From NCBI GenBank assembly GCA_038239365.1, contig JBBSEU010000001.1, positions 1-64,000 on the forward strand: a DNA stretch of 64,000 bases. The letters are read 5' to 3'. Positions 1-7,456 of the stretch are shown here, piece by piece. Source of the stretch: JBBRMW01 sp038239365. GTDB taxonomy: Bacteria; Chloroflexota; Anaerolineae; Aggregatilineales; UBA2796. The translations under genes and the position numbers were made by a program. Every line of letters starts with the position of its first letter. Position 1 is the first letter of the stretch. The notes under the pieces are model-generated. The model searched no databases. It saw only the letters and a program-made list of their open reading frames with translations, and was not told where the DNA came from.

Positions 1-798
1 CCAGAGCCGGAGCAGTTCTTCATCGACATCGACATCTGCATGAACTGCGGCTACTGCGCCGAATACTGCCCGTTCGACGCGATCAAGATGGATCACGACT
101 ACGAATTGGCTTCGTATGACCGCACCAGTCACCACATCTACGACAAAGAAAAATTGTCAAAGCCAGTGAGCTACTGGCAGACAATTGCGCCAACCATCGC
201 TGCTGAAGAAATGGCCGCGCGGGGTGGCTACGATCACACCGATATTCAGAAGACGCGCAAGAAGGCGGGTTTGCCTGCCTCACGTCCCGGCAAAGTTTCG
301 GAAACGCCAGCCGCCGCGCCAGTCACCGCAGTTCCAGCGGGCGCAGTTGCCAGCGGTGTCGCTGCCGAAGCGACTCCTTCGCGCCCTGCGCCCGAACAAG
401 CGCCTGCCGTCTCCGCCGATCTGAGTGCCGCCAAGCCAGCCGCCGCAGCGGGCGCAAGCCATACTGCCGATGGCAAGCCGATTGTTCGGCGTCGTGGCTC
501 GACAGGTGCGGCGGGTGCAACCCCAGCAGCGCCGCAGCCCAGTGCTGTCGCCGCCAGTGCCAACCCGGTTGGCCCGCAGGTGCAGCCTGAAAAAGTCGAT
601 CCACAGGCGAGTTCGCAGCAATCTGTCGCCACACCAAGCGGCGCAACCGCCCCCACGGGCAGCAGTGCCTCCGCGCCTGATGCGACAGGTGCGCCGCAAG
701 CACCCGAAACAGGTCACGCACAACCCAAGCCGCGCGATCCGAATGCGTCGCAGCAGGTCGTTCGCCGTCGCAACAACCCACCGCCTAAGAAAGACTGA
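1..798 (+). CDS. nuoI: NADH-quinone oxidoreductase subunit I (NuoI), 3' part, with long Ala/Pro-rich tail
   Basis: The reading frame is open from base 1, so the gene starts before the window. Cys codons at 37, 46, 55 and 67 make a CxxCxxCxxxCP 4Fe-4S site followed by FDAIKMDHDYELA, which fits the C-terminal cluster of NuoI, the peripheral-arm subunit that passes electrons towards quinone in complex I. NuoI usually ends soon after this region. Here about 180 further residues follow, low in complexity and rich in Ala, Pro, Ser and Gln, with two basic motifs, IVRRRGS (about 480-500) and QVVRRRNNPPPKK at the end. The tail is probably disordered; its role is unknown. Only the C-terminal cluster can be seen, so another two-cluster ferredoxin-like subunit is possible but less likely. 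Confidence 0.85.
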   Translation, partial: PEPEQFFIDIDICMNCGYCAEYCPFDAIKMDHDYELASYDRTSHHIYDKEKLSKPVSYWQTIAPTIAAEEMAARGGYDHTDIQKTRKKAGLPASRPGKVSETPAAAPVTAVPAGAVASGVAAEATPSRPAPEQAPAVSADLSAAKPAAAAGASHTADGKPIVRRRGSTGAAGATPAAPQPSAVAASANPVGPQVQPEKVDPQASSQQSVATPSGATAPTGSSASAPDATGAPQAPETGHAQPKPRDPNASQQVVRRRNNPPPKKD

Positions 799-810
799 CC
801 GTTTACGCCT

Positions 811-836
811 GAGCCTGGGATATTTGTCCCAGGCTC
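811..836. terminator. Perfect 10-bp hairpin between nuoI and the RibD-like gene
   Basis: GAGCCTGGGA (811-820) and TCCCAGGCTC (827-836) form a perfect stem with a 6-base loop. It lies between two convergent genes, where a two-way terminator is expected. Neither side has a clear T-run, so the call rests on position and stem strength. Confidence 0.45.
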
Positions 837-837
837 A

Positions 838-1419
838 TTACCCTCTGTTTGGTTCGTAACGCAGGGTGACGACTCCGCTTTTCAAAGTTTTTGAGTCCAC
901 TAGCTTCAACGGGAACTTCCGGTTAACACCGTCGAATAAAAGTTTGCCACGCCCCAACACAATCGGATTGATGTTGATGCGGTATTCATCAATCAGATTA
1001 AGCTGCATAAATGTTTGTGCCAGCATGATGCTGCCCAGGAACCAGATATCTTTGCCCGGCTGCTGTTTGATTTTGTTGATTGCTTCGGCGATGTTGTCTT
1101 TGATCAGCACCGTATTCTTTGCATTGTTCCACTCGATGCGATCCAGCGTGCGCGAAACCACAATCTTGGTCGCATTGTCCAGAAAGCGGGCATGTTCGAG
1201 TTCAGCCTGTGTGCTGGCCGGATTTCCCGGCACGGTAAGCCAGTAGCTTGCCATGCCCTGATACGTCCTGCGCCCCCAGATGACCGCATCCGTTGTCGCG
1301 TGCATGGCGTGGGCAGACTGCTCAAGTTCATCATCATAGGAAATCCAGTCCAGTTCATCGTTCGGACCTGACGCGAATCCGTCCAGCGAAAGATGGATAA
1401 GTGAAACGACTTTTCTCAT
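838..1419 (-). CDS. RibD C-terminal/DHFR-like family reductase
   Basis: This 193-residue protein has the layout of the RibD C-terminal/dihydrofolate-reductase-like family: an N-terminal strand with LSLDGFASG, then AVIWGRRTYQGMASYW, IVVSRTL, and a C-terminal IWFLGSIMLAQTFMQLNLIDEY and PIVLGRGKLLF block. The members are small NADPH-binding proteins; most stand-alone ones, such as the YwjB type, have no proven substrate. The size is normal and the ATG start fits the family N-terminus. It converges on nuoI across a hairpin and is not obviously in an operon. Real folate or riboflavin synthesis activity cannot be inferred from sequence alone. Confidence 0.85.
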   Translation of the reverse strand: MRKVVSLIHLSLDGFASGPNDELDWISYDDELEQSAHAMHATTDAVIWGRRTYQGMASYWLTVPGNPASTQAELEHARFLDNATKIVVSRTLDRIEWNNAKNTVLIKDNIAEAINKIKQQPGKDIWFLGSIMLAQTFMQLNLIDEYRININPIVLGRGKLLFDGVNRKFPLKLVDSKTLKSGVVTLRYEPNRG

Positions 1420-1469
1420 GGGTAATGATCCTGCCTGTTGTTAACCGAACATTTGTAGCATAGTCACCA

Positions 1470-2969
1470 CTATATCACATCCGGCGGTGTTGGCTTGCTG
1501 CCCGCTTTGAGCGCGGCGAGCGCATCTTTGGCGGGTTTGTAGTTCGGGTTATAGCTCAAGGTCGTGTTGAAATCGACGAGCGCATCCTGCATCTGGTTCT
1601 GGGCGGCTTCGATCATGCCGCGCCAGAAATAGAGTTCCTCAATATTCTTTGTCGTGCCGAGTGTCGCGTTGAGCAACTGCGACGCCGTCACAAAATCGCC
1701 CATATTGAAGTAGGCCACAAACGGGCCGAACTGATACCACAACATGCGCCAGGGCAGCCCAGTTCCGGCGCTGCGTGCCTGATCGTAGGCCGCCGCCGCC
1801 TGTCGATAGTCCTTGAGCATAACGTAGTTCGTCCCCATGTTGAACCACGCATAAGCGTTCGTCGGGGCGGCCTGGGCTTCACGTTTGGCCTGTGCCAGCG
1901 CGCCCTGTACATTCACTACCGGATCGGCATCCTTGCCCAACAGATCGGCCAGTTCGCCTTCGCGTTCAGCCGGATAAATGACAATATATACGCGGTTAAA
2001 ATGTGACCAGCGTGCATCCAGATCATCGTAGGCTTCGCGGACGCCAAGCTCGTCTTTGCCCGCGCCAAGCAAGCTATCCAGGCCAAATAGCACGTTCAAA
2101 CTATCGTCGTAGCCAACCGGAGTCAGGTAGTGCCCTTCCCACTGTCCATCTTTGGGCGAAAGCAAACCCGTTTCGATAATAGGCCGGAACTTGGCAACCA
2201 TCAGCTTTTTGAGCAGCGTCAGGTTGCCGTTCACGCGCTGGAGTGCTTTCATCCGCGTAAGCGTTCGGACATAGGTCACAAGCTGCCAGGGGCTAACATT
2301 TTGATCGTTGGCGTTTGGCTTGAGCCAGGCAGCCGTTTCTTTTTGCGTAGTGGCAACCCCATAGGCATTCAAGACCTGCGTCAGGTTGGCCGGACCACAG
2401 TTATTCCAGGTTTGCGGTACCCATGAATAGCCCGACAAATGCAAACTGGGTGGCAGTGGAATATCGGTTGAAGGTGCTCTCGTCGGCAGTGCAGGCACCG
2501 CAGTAGGCGGCTTAACGGTTGGCGCGCTTGCGACAACGGTCTTTTGCGCGCCGGGAGTGTTGCTGGGCAGTAGTAGCGTTTGCGATGGCGCGGCCACAAC
2601 CACCGGAGCGGCTGGCGTTTCAGTGGCAAGCGGCAGATCGGTTGACTTGAGCAGATCAAGCCCGGCATTGGCACGACCCGGATCAGAGGTGGGCAAAAAG
2701 TCACCAAACTGGCGCGTCGGGGTGATCGTTCCGGTGGGCAGCCACGCCTCTAAAATGGGGATGCGCCGCGCCAATCCATTTTGATATTCATCGGGCAAAC
2801 CGCGAAACAGCACCGGCGCGATGATCAACGTTCCGACACAGCTTCCGGCTGCTAACAACGTGAATAATAGTAAACAACCCCGAATCAATCCGTTAGCCGA
2901 ACCACTGCGCCGGGTACGCCGCTTACGAGCGCGGCCATTTACTGTAGTAGGGCCATCATAATATTGCAT
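1470..2969 (-). CDS. Membrane-anchored C39-type cysteine peptidase-like protein with TPR region
   Basis: This 499-residue protein starts with a basic cytoplasmic stretch, then one membrane helix at about residues 28-55 and a Pro/Thr/Ala-rich linker to about 170. The next domain looks like the Peptidase_C39_2 papain-like fold: PQTWNNCGPAN puts the likely nucleophile at Cys191 with an upstream Gln, and EGHYLTPVGYD supplies a likely His280. From about residue 365 two or three TPR-like repeats follow (NAYAWFNMGTNYVMLKDYRQA and later units). The catalytic part should face outside the cell. The substrate is unknown; no ABC transporter or leader peptide gene is adjacent, so a bacteriocin-processing role is not supported. 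Confidence 0.75.
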   Translation of the reverse strand: MQYYDGPTTVNGRARKRRTRRSGSANGLIRGCLLLFTLLAAGSCVGTLIIAPVLFRGLPDEYQNGLARRIPILEAWLPTGTITPTRQFGDFLPTSDPGRANAGLDLLKSTDLPLATETPAAPVVVAAPSQTLLLPSNTPGAQKTVVASAPTVKPPTAVPALPTRAPSTDIPLPPSLHLSGYSWVPQTWNNCGPANLTQVLNAYGVATTQKETAAWLKPNANDQNVSPWQLVTYVRTLTRMKALQRVNGNLTLLKKLMVAKFRPIIETGLLSPKDGQWEGHYLTPVGYDDSLNVLFGLDSLLGAGKDELGVREAYDDLDARWSHFNRVYIVIYPAEREGELADLLGKDADPVVNVQGALAQAKREAQAAPTNAYAWFNMGTNYVMLKDYRQAAAAYDQARSAGTGLPWRMLWYQFGPFVAYFNMGDFVTASQLLNATLGTTKNIEELYFWRGMIEAAQNQMQDALVDFNTTLSYNPNYKPAKDALAALKAGSKPTPPDVI

Positions 2970-3061
2970 ATCCGCCTGACCTCATCAACTTCTGACCTCT
3001 ACGATAGCGTAAGATCAGCCGATTTGCTGGACGCCCCCTCGACTCCTGACTGACAACGCAC

Positions 3062-3889
3062 TTAGCTGGAAAGTACCTGCGTGAACAGCGCCAACAGCAA
3101 AATAATCACGCCAATGATAATCCGATAAATGCCGAATGCGCGAAAATTGTGCGTCGAGACATAGCGCAGGAACCAGGCAATGGCTGCATAAGCCACCACG
3201 CCCGCGACCACTGTCCCGACGATCAATAGGCTGATCCCCGACGAGGTGAGCTGCCCCGCTTTTGCCGCCTTATACAGCGAATAGAGCGTGGCAATGATCA
3301 GCGTTGGGATCGATAGATAGAACGAAAAGCGCGCGGCCACCTTACGATCCAGCCCGATCAGCAAGCCGCCGATGATCGTAGCGCCCGAACGCGATACACC
3401 CGGAATTAGCGCGGTGATCTGCGCGACGCCGATGCCAAGCGCCTGCACAGGCGTAATATCATCGACATCATGCACTGCGCCCTGTCCATCGCCCCGATCT
3501 ACCACCAGGAAGATAATGCCGCCAATGACCAGTACCGCGCCGATCAGGGTTGGATTCTCAACCAGCTTGCCGAGCAGAATGCCTGCGATGCCCGCCGGGA
3601 TGAACGCGATGATGATGTTCAGCCAGAACCGCTGCGCCTTTTGATCATTGAACAATCCTTTCAGATGATCCCACAAGTCCTGCCGGAAATAGATCAGCAG
3701 TGCGATGATCGGCCCGACTTGAATCACAATGTCGAAGACGGCGCGCACATCTCGATTGCTCAGGAAGTTCGTTTTATCGAAATAGCTGATCAGTTCTGAG
3801 GCGATCAGCAAATGCGCGGTAGAAGAGATCGGCAGGTATTCGGTGATACCTTCGATGATGCCGAGGATAATTGAGTAGATAAAGTCCAT
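3062..3889 (-). CDS. uppP: Undecaprenyl-diphosphatase UppP (BacA)
   Basis: This integral membrane enzyme removes a phosphate from undecaprenyl diphosphate to recycle the lipid carrier used for peptidoglycan and surface polysaccharides. The family motifs are present: EGITEYLPISSTAHL at residues 13-27 and PGVSRSGATI in the second half, among many hydrophobic helices. I chose the ATG at 3889, which gives 275 residues, a normal length, and has AAGG about 8 bases upstream. A longer in-frame start would only add an unconserved leader. It lies after pgk, across a terminator-like hairpin. The large glycan locus in the window would be one user of the carrier. Confidence 0.95.
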   Translation of the reverse strand: MDFIYSIILGIIEGITEYLPISSTAHLLIASELISYFDKTNFLSNRDVRAVFDIVIQVGPIIALLIYFRQDLWDHLKGLFNDQKAQRFWLNIIIAFIPAGIAGILLGKLVENPTLIGAVLVIGGIIFLVVDRGDGQGAVHDVDDITPVQALGIGVAQITALIPGVSRSGATIIGGLLIGLDRKVAARFSFYLSIPTLIIATLYSLYKAAKAGQLTSSGISLLIVGTVVAGVVAYAAIAWFLRYVSTHNFRAFGIYRIIIGVIILLLALFTQVLSS

Positions 3890-3925
3890 GATGAGTGCCT
3901 TTTTGGAAAGTGTAATACACGACAA

Positions 3926-3949
3926 AGGGCGGGTAAATGAACCCGCCCT
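3926..3949 (-). terminator. Intrinsic terminator after pgk
   Basis: Read on the minus strand, AGGGCGGGT and ACCCGCCCT form a 9-bp stem with a 6-base loop, followed by TTTGTC. It sits 30 bases after the pgk stop and before uppP, so it probably ends gap-pgk transcripts. Confidence 0.65.
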
Positions 3950-3979
3950 CATTCTACATCAGTGTTAAGCGTTAATGGC

Positions 3980-5170
3980 CTATTTCTTATCGAGCAGCGC
4001 GGCCACGCCTGGCAACACTTGCCCTTCGAGCAGTTCCAGGCTTGCACCGCCGCCCGTCGAGATATGCGTCATCTTGTCGGCGAGTCCGGCCTGCTGCACC
4101 GCCGCCGCCGAGTCGCCACCGCCGATGATCGTGATCACGCCTTTAGTGGTCAGTTCCGCCAGAATTTCGGCAACGGCGCGCGTACCTTTGGCGAAGTTTT
4201 CCATCTCGAACACGCCCATCGGGCCGTTCCAGACGACGGTTTTAGAATCGCTCAGTTCCTTGCGGAACGACTCAACTGACGCTGGGCCAATATCCAGAAT
4301 TTGCCAGCCGTCTGGCACGGGTTCATCGGCCTTCACAATGCGCGTATTCGCATCATTCTTGAAGCCGTCCGCGATCACGCCATCGACGGGCAAAATCAGC
4401 TTGCCGTCTGATTTTGTGAGCAGATCGCGTGCGGTTTCGAGCGCCGTTTCCTCGACCAGTGACGCGCCCATCGCCCGCCCCTGTGCCTTGAAGAAGGTGT
4501 TTGCCATGCCGCCGCCGATCAGCACTTTATCAGCCTTACTCAGCAGCGACTCGATCACCTTAATCTTGTCTGAGACCTTTGCGCCGCCCAGGATCGCCAC
4601 CATCGGGCGCTTGGGTTCGTCCAGCGCCGTCGCCAGATAGTTCAGTTCTTTTTCCATCAAGAGGCCAGCAACGGCGGGCAGATCGTGCGTGATCGCTTCC
4701 GTCGAGGAGTGGGCACGGTGTGCCGAGCCGAACGCATCATTCACGTAAATGTCGCCAAAACGGGCAAACTGTTTTGCCAGTTCGGGATCGTTTTTCTCCT
4801 CACCGGGATAGAAGCGCGTGTTTTCCAGCACCAACAGGCCGCCGTCGGGCAGCGCGTTCGCCTGATCGAGTGCCGCCTGACTGGTTAGGTCTTCGGCAAA
4901 AGCGACAGGCAAACCGATCAATTTGGAGAGTTCTTCGGCAACGGGTTTCATCGAGAATTGCGGATCGGGTCCCTTCTTGGGACGCCCCAGATGGGACATC
5001 AACACGACGGAGCGCGGGTGCCGCTCCAGAATCGCGCGCAGCGTCGGGATGGCCGCCGTGATGCGCGTATCATCGGTGATTTTGCCATTTTCAAGTGGCA
5101 CGTTGAAATCGACGCGGACAAGGACTCGTTTGCCCTTCAAATCCACATCGCGGATCGTTTGTTTATTCAA
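3980..5170 (-). CDS. pgk: Phosphoglycerate kinase
   Basis: This glycolytic enzyme transfers phosphate from 1,3-bisphosphoglycerate to ADP. At 396 residues it has the normal length and the family signatures VDFNVPL near the N-terminus, SHLGRPKKGPD, WNGPMGVFE and the C-terminal nucleotide-binding GGGDSAAAV. The start is TTG at 5170: no ATG lies near the conserved N-terminus, and AAGGAG sits 8 bases upstream on the minus strand. It is downstream of gap in the same direction, a common pairing, with a 73-base gap that contains an imperfect hairpin. Transcription probably ends at the hairpin near 3926-3949. Confidence 0.97.
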   Translation of the reverse strand: MNKQTIRDVDLKGKRVLVRVDFNVPLENGKITDDTRITAAIPTLRAILERHPRSVVLMSHLGRPKKGPDPQFSMKPVAEELSKLIGLPVAFAEDLTSQAALDQANALPDGGLLVLENTRFYPGEEKNDPELAKQFARFGDIYVNDAFGSAHRAHSSTEAITHDLPAVAGLLMEKELNYLATALDEPKRPMVAILGGAKVSDKIKVIESLLSKADKVLIGGGMANTFFKAQGRAMGASLVEETALETARDLLTKSDGKLILPVDGVIADGFKNDANTRIVKADEPVPDGWQILDIGPASVESFRKELSDSKTVVWNGPMGVFEMENFAKGTRAVAEILAELTTKGVITIIGGGDSAAAVQQAGLADKMTHISTGGGASLELLEGQVLPGVAALLDKK

Positions 5171-5191
5171 GGCCAGACTCCTTCGAGTGCT

Positions 5192-5224
5192 TAGCCATCA
5201 GCCAGATCGCCCGGCTAATGGCTA
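5192..5224 (-). other. Imperfect hairpin between gap and pgk
   Basis: TAGCCATCAGCC (5192-5203) and GGCTAATGGCTA (5213-5224) pair as a 12-bp stem with one C-A mismatch and a 9-base loop. There is no T-run, so it may adjust gap versus pgk mRNA levels by processing or stability rather than act as a terminator. This is inference. Confidence 0.35.
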
Positions 5225-5243
5225 ATCGCTAACAAGCAACCTG

Positions 5244-6287
5244 TTAGCTAACCGCTTCTTTGCTGGCGACGTGCTGACCTAGCTTTTGACCCATCAGGTT
5301 CATCAAATCGGCGCAACGCATCGAATAGCCCCACTCGTTGTCGTACCAGGACATGATCTTGGCAAGATCGCCGCCCATCACTTCGCAGAATTCGGCATCG
5401 ACAATGCTGGAGTGCGAGTTGCCCTTGAAATCGACAGATACCAGCGGCTCATCGGAAACATCCAGAACGCCCTTCATACGGCTGCCAGCAGCGCCCCGGA
5501 AGGCATTGAGCAGCCCTTCGGTGTCGGTGGAGCGTTCCAGTTCGACGGTGAAATCGACCAGCGAAACGGTAGGTGTCGGCACGCGAATGGATGAGCCGAT
5601 GAACTTGCCTTCCAGTTCCGGGATCACGAGCGCGACAGCCTGGGCAGCGCCCGTGCTGGTTGGGATCAGGCTCACAGCGGCGGCACGCGCACGACGCAAG
5701 TCTTTGTGCGGCAGATCGAGGATGCGCTGATCGTTCGTGTAGGAGTGAATGGTGGTCATCATGCCGCGCTTGATGCCGAAGTTATCGAAGACGACTTTGG
5801 CAACGGGTGCAAGGCAATTGGTGGTGCAGGAAGCGTTGGAGACGACGTGATGTTTGCTGTCGTCATATTTCTCATCATTGACGCCTATGCAAATCGTAAT
5901 ATCCGGCTTCTTGGCCGGGGCGCTGATGATCACCTTCTTAGCGCCACCCTGAATGTGGGCGGCGGCTTTGTCACGATCAGTGAAAATGCCGGTGCTTTCT
6001 AGGACGATATCGACGCCCAGATCGCCCCAGGGAATTTTGGCCGGGTCTTTTTCGGCTAGTGCCTTGAGCGTGTCGCCATCGATCACCAGATTACCGCCGC
6101 TTACTTCAACGGTGCCTTGATAGTTGCCATAGTTGCTGTCGTGGCGGAACAAGTGCGCCATTGTTTCCAGATCGCCCAAATCGTTGAATGCGACAATATC
6201 AATTTCGTTCGCATATTTCTCGCGGATTGCGCGCACGACCTGGCGTCCAATGCGCCCGAAACCGTTAATACCAACGCGGATAGCCAT
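5244..6287 (-). CDS. gap: Glyceraldehyde-3-phosphate dehydrogenase, type I
   Basis: This NAD-dependent enzyme oxidises glyceraldehyde-3-phosphate to 1,3-bisphosphoglycerate. The 347 residues start with the Rossmann motif INGFGRIGRQV. The catalytic cysteine lies in SNASCTTNCLAPVAKV, and the C-terminus has SWYDNEWGYSMRCADL. The ATG at 6287 has GAAGGGGA just upstream. It is the first gene of a probable gap-pgk unit. A candidate promoter, TTGACC-16-TAGAGT, lies at 6348-6321 on the minus strand. Confidence 0.98.
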   Translation of the reverse strand: MAIRVGINGFGRIGRQVVRAIREKYANEIDIVAFNDLGDLETMAHLFRHDSNYGNYQGTVEVSGGNLVIDGDTLKALAEKDPAKIPWGDLGVDIVLESTGIFTDRDKAAAHIQGGAKKVIISAPAKKPDITICIGVNDEKYDDSKHHVVSNASCTTNCLAPVAKVVFDNFGIKRGMMTTIHSYTNDQRILDLPHKDLRRARAAAVSLIPTSTGAAQAVALVIPELEGKFIGSSIRVPTPTVSLVDFTVELERSTDTEGLLNAFRGAAGSRMKGVLDVSDEPLVSVDFKGNSHSSIVDAEFCEVMGGDLAKIMSWYDNEWGYSMRCADLMNLMGQKLGQHVASKEAVS

Positions 6288-6320
6288 AGGTTAGTCCCCT
6301 TCAATTCTAGAACCCTATTG

Positions 6321-6348
6321 ACTCTACCGCGTTGGGGCGAATGGTCAA
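6321..6348 (-). promoter_or_regulatory. Candidate sigma-70-type promoter for gap-pgk
   Basis: On the minus strand TTGACC (6348-6343) is followed after 16 bases by TAGAGT (6326-6321), about 35 bases before the gap start. The -10 matches the consensus at 4 of 6 positions. Confidence 0.45.
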
Positions 6349-6386
6349 GTCCGTTGTAAGGTTTAGCCAGCTCTTATTCTACCGGA

Positions 6387-7394
6387 TTAGCTCTCACCCC
6401 CAGCCCCTCTCCTTCGGGAGAGGGGCGTCAAGGCGGCGGAAGGCGCTACTGCCGAAAAAATTGCCCGTGCCAGTTTCGCAGGGTCATGCCGCCAGGGGCG
6501 TTCGTTATCAGTCAGATCGGCATCAATCACCTGATAGCGGCTCATGCGGGTGTGATCTTTCTCGTTGCAGGGCACATAATTGCAGTTCCAGGCCGGGTCA
6601 GTGGGCGGAAAGCTGTCGTTGCAAATCACCACATCGATCACATCCCGCCCGATATGCCCTTCCAACACGTTCACATGATCGGCCACTGAAAAGCCGTCCG
6701 TTTCGCCGGGCTGCATGGCGATATTACATACATAAATGCACGGCGCATGGCTGGCCCGAATTGCGTTAGCGATACCACTCACCAACAGACTGGGCAAAAT
6801 GCTGGTAAACAAGCTGCCCGGCCCAAACACGATCAAGTCCGCGCCCAGAATGGCCTGGATCGTTTCGGGGTAGGCACGCGCACTCTCCGGCTGCAATGAG
6901 ACGCGCTCGATTTTGCCACCTGCCGCCGTGATGTTCGATTCGCCCTCGATGCGGTGCAGTCCGGTTAAGCCGCGTACTTCAGCCACTAAAGTAACATCGT
7001 GCAGCGTAGTAGGCAGCACCCGCCCCTGAATTGCCAGCACACGCCCGGCCTCGATCAGCGCCTGATCCATGCTGCCGGTGATTTCGGCCAGTGCCGTCAG
7101 CAGCAAATTGCCAAGCGTGTGCCCGCCCAAACTACCGCCGCTGAACCGATATTGGAAAAGCTGCGTCATCAGAGCTTCGTCGCTGGCAAGTGCCGCGATG
7201 TTATTTCGCAGATCGCCGGGCGGCAGCACCCCCATTTCGCGGCGCAAGCGCCCGGAACTGCCACCATCATCGGCGACGGTGACAATAGCCGTGATGTTGC
7301 GGGTATGCGGTTTCATCGCCCGCAATACAACGGGCAGCCCATGCCCACCGCCCAATGCCGCGACTTTGAGTCCTGGTTGATCGATTTTGTCCAT
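6387..7394 (-). CDS. YvcK/CofD-like family protein (gluconeogenesis factor type)
   Basis: The 335-residue protein begins with VAALGGGHGLPVVLRAMK, then TVADDGGSSGRLRRE and LPPGDLRNNIAAL, typical of the YvcK family related to CofD 2-phospho-L-lactate transferase. In Bacillus, YvcK is a UDP-sugar-binding protein needed for growth on gluconeogenic carbon and linked to cell-wall synthesis. The nearby gap, pgk and uppP fit such a role, and the protein has neither the length nor the company expected of a dedicated CofD. The last 14 or so residues (TPLSRRRGAGGES) are encoded by a palindromic repeat at 6391-6425, so the natural C-terminus may have been replaced by read-through into an inserted element. 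Confidence 0.85.
   Translation of the reverse strand: MDKIDQPGLKVAALGGGHGLPVVLRAMKPHTRNITAIVTVADDGGSSGRLRREMGVLPPGDLRNNIAALASDEALMTQLFQYRFSGGSLGGHTLGNLLLTALAEITGSMDQALIEAGRVLAIQGRVLPTTLHDVTLVAEVRGLTGLHRIEGESNITAAGGKIERVSLQPESARAYPETIQAILGADLIVFGPGSLFTSILPSLLVSGIANAIRASHAPCIYVCNIAMQPGETDGFSVADHVNVLEGHIGRDVIDVVICNDSFPPTDPAWNCNYVPCNEKDHTRMSRYQVIDADLTDNERPWRHDPAKLARAIFSAVAPSAALTPLSRRRGAGGES
6391..6426. repeat. REP-like GC-rich palindromic element inside the 3' end of the YvcK-type gene
   Basis: CTCTCACCCCCAG is followed by CCCCTCTCC (6404-6412), a TTCG loop and GGAGAGGGG (6417-6425), a perfect 9-bp stem. From memory, sequences of this form are scattered between genes in many bacterial genomes. 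Here the element supplies the last codons and stop of the YvcK-like gene. Only this copy was noticed in the window. Confidence 0.6.
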
Positions 7395-7456
7395 GATCCG
7401 CCTTCTATGCTGGCAGGTAGCGTACTATGTCTTAAATATGCCTGTCAAAGGGGTTA

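Noticed and set aside
246..723. Long minus-strand open frames opposite the nuoI tail
   Set aside because: They are shadows of GC-rich low-complexity coding sequence; their residue mix is Cys/Arg-rich and unlike a real protein.
6387..7394. CofD (2-phospho-L-lactate transferase) for F420 synthesis
   Set aside because: The N-terminal GGGHGLP and DDGGSSGRLR pattern and length fit the YvcK branch better, and no other F420 synthesis gene is adjacent.
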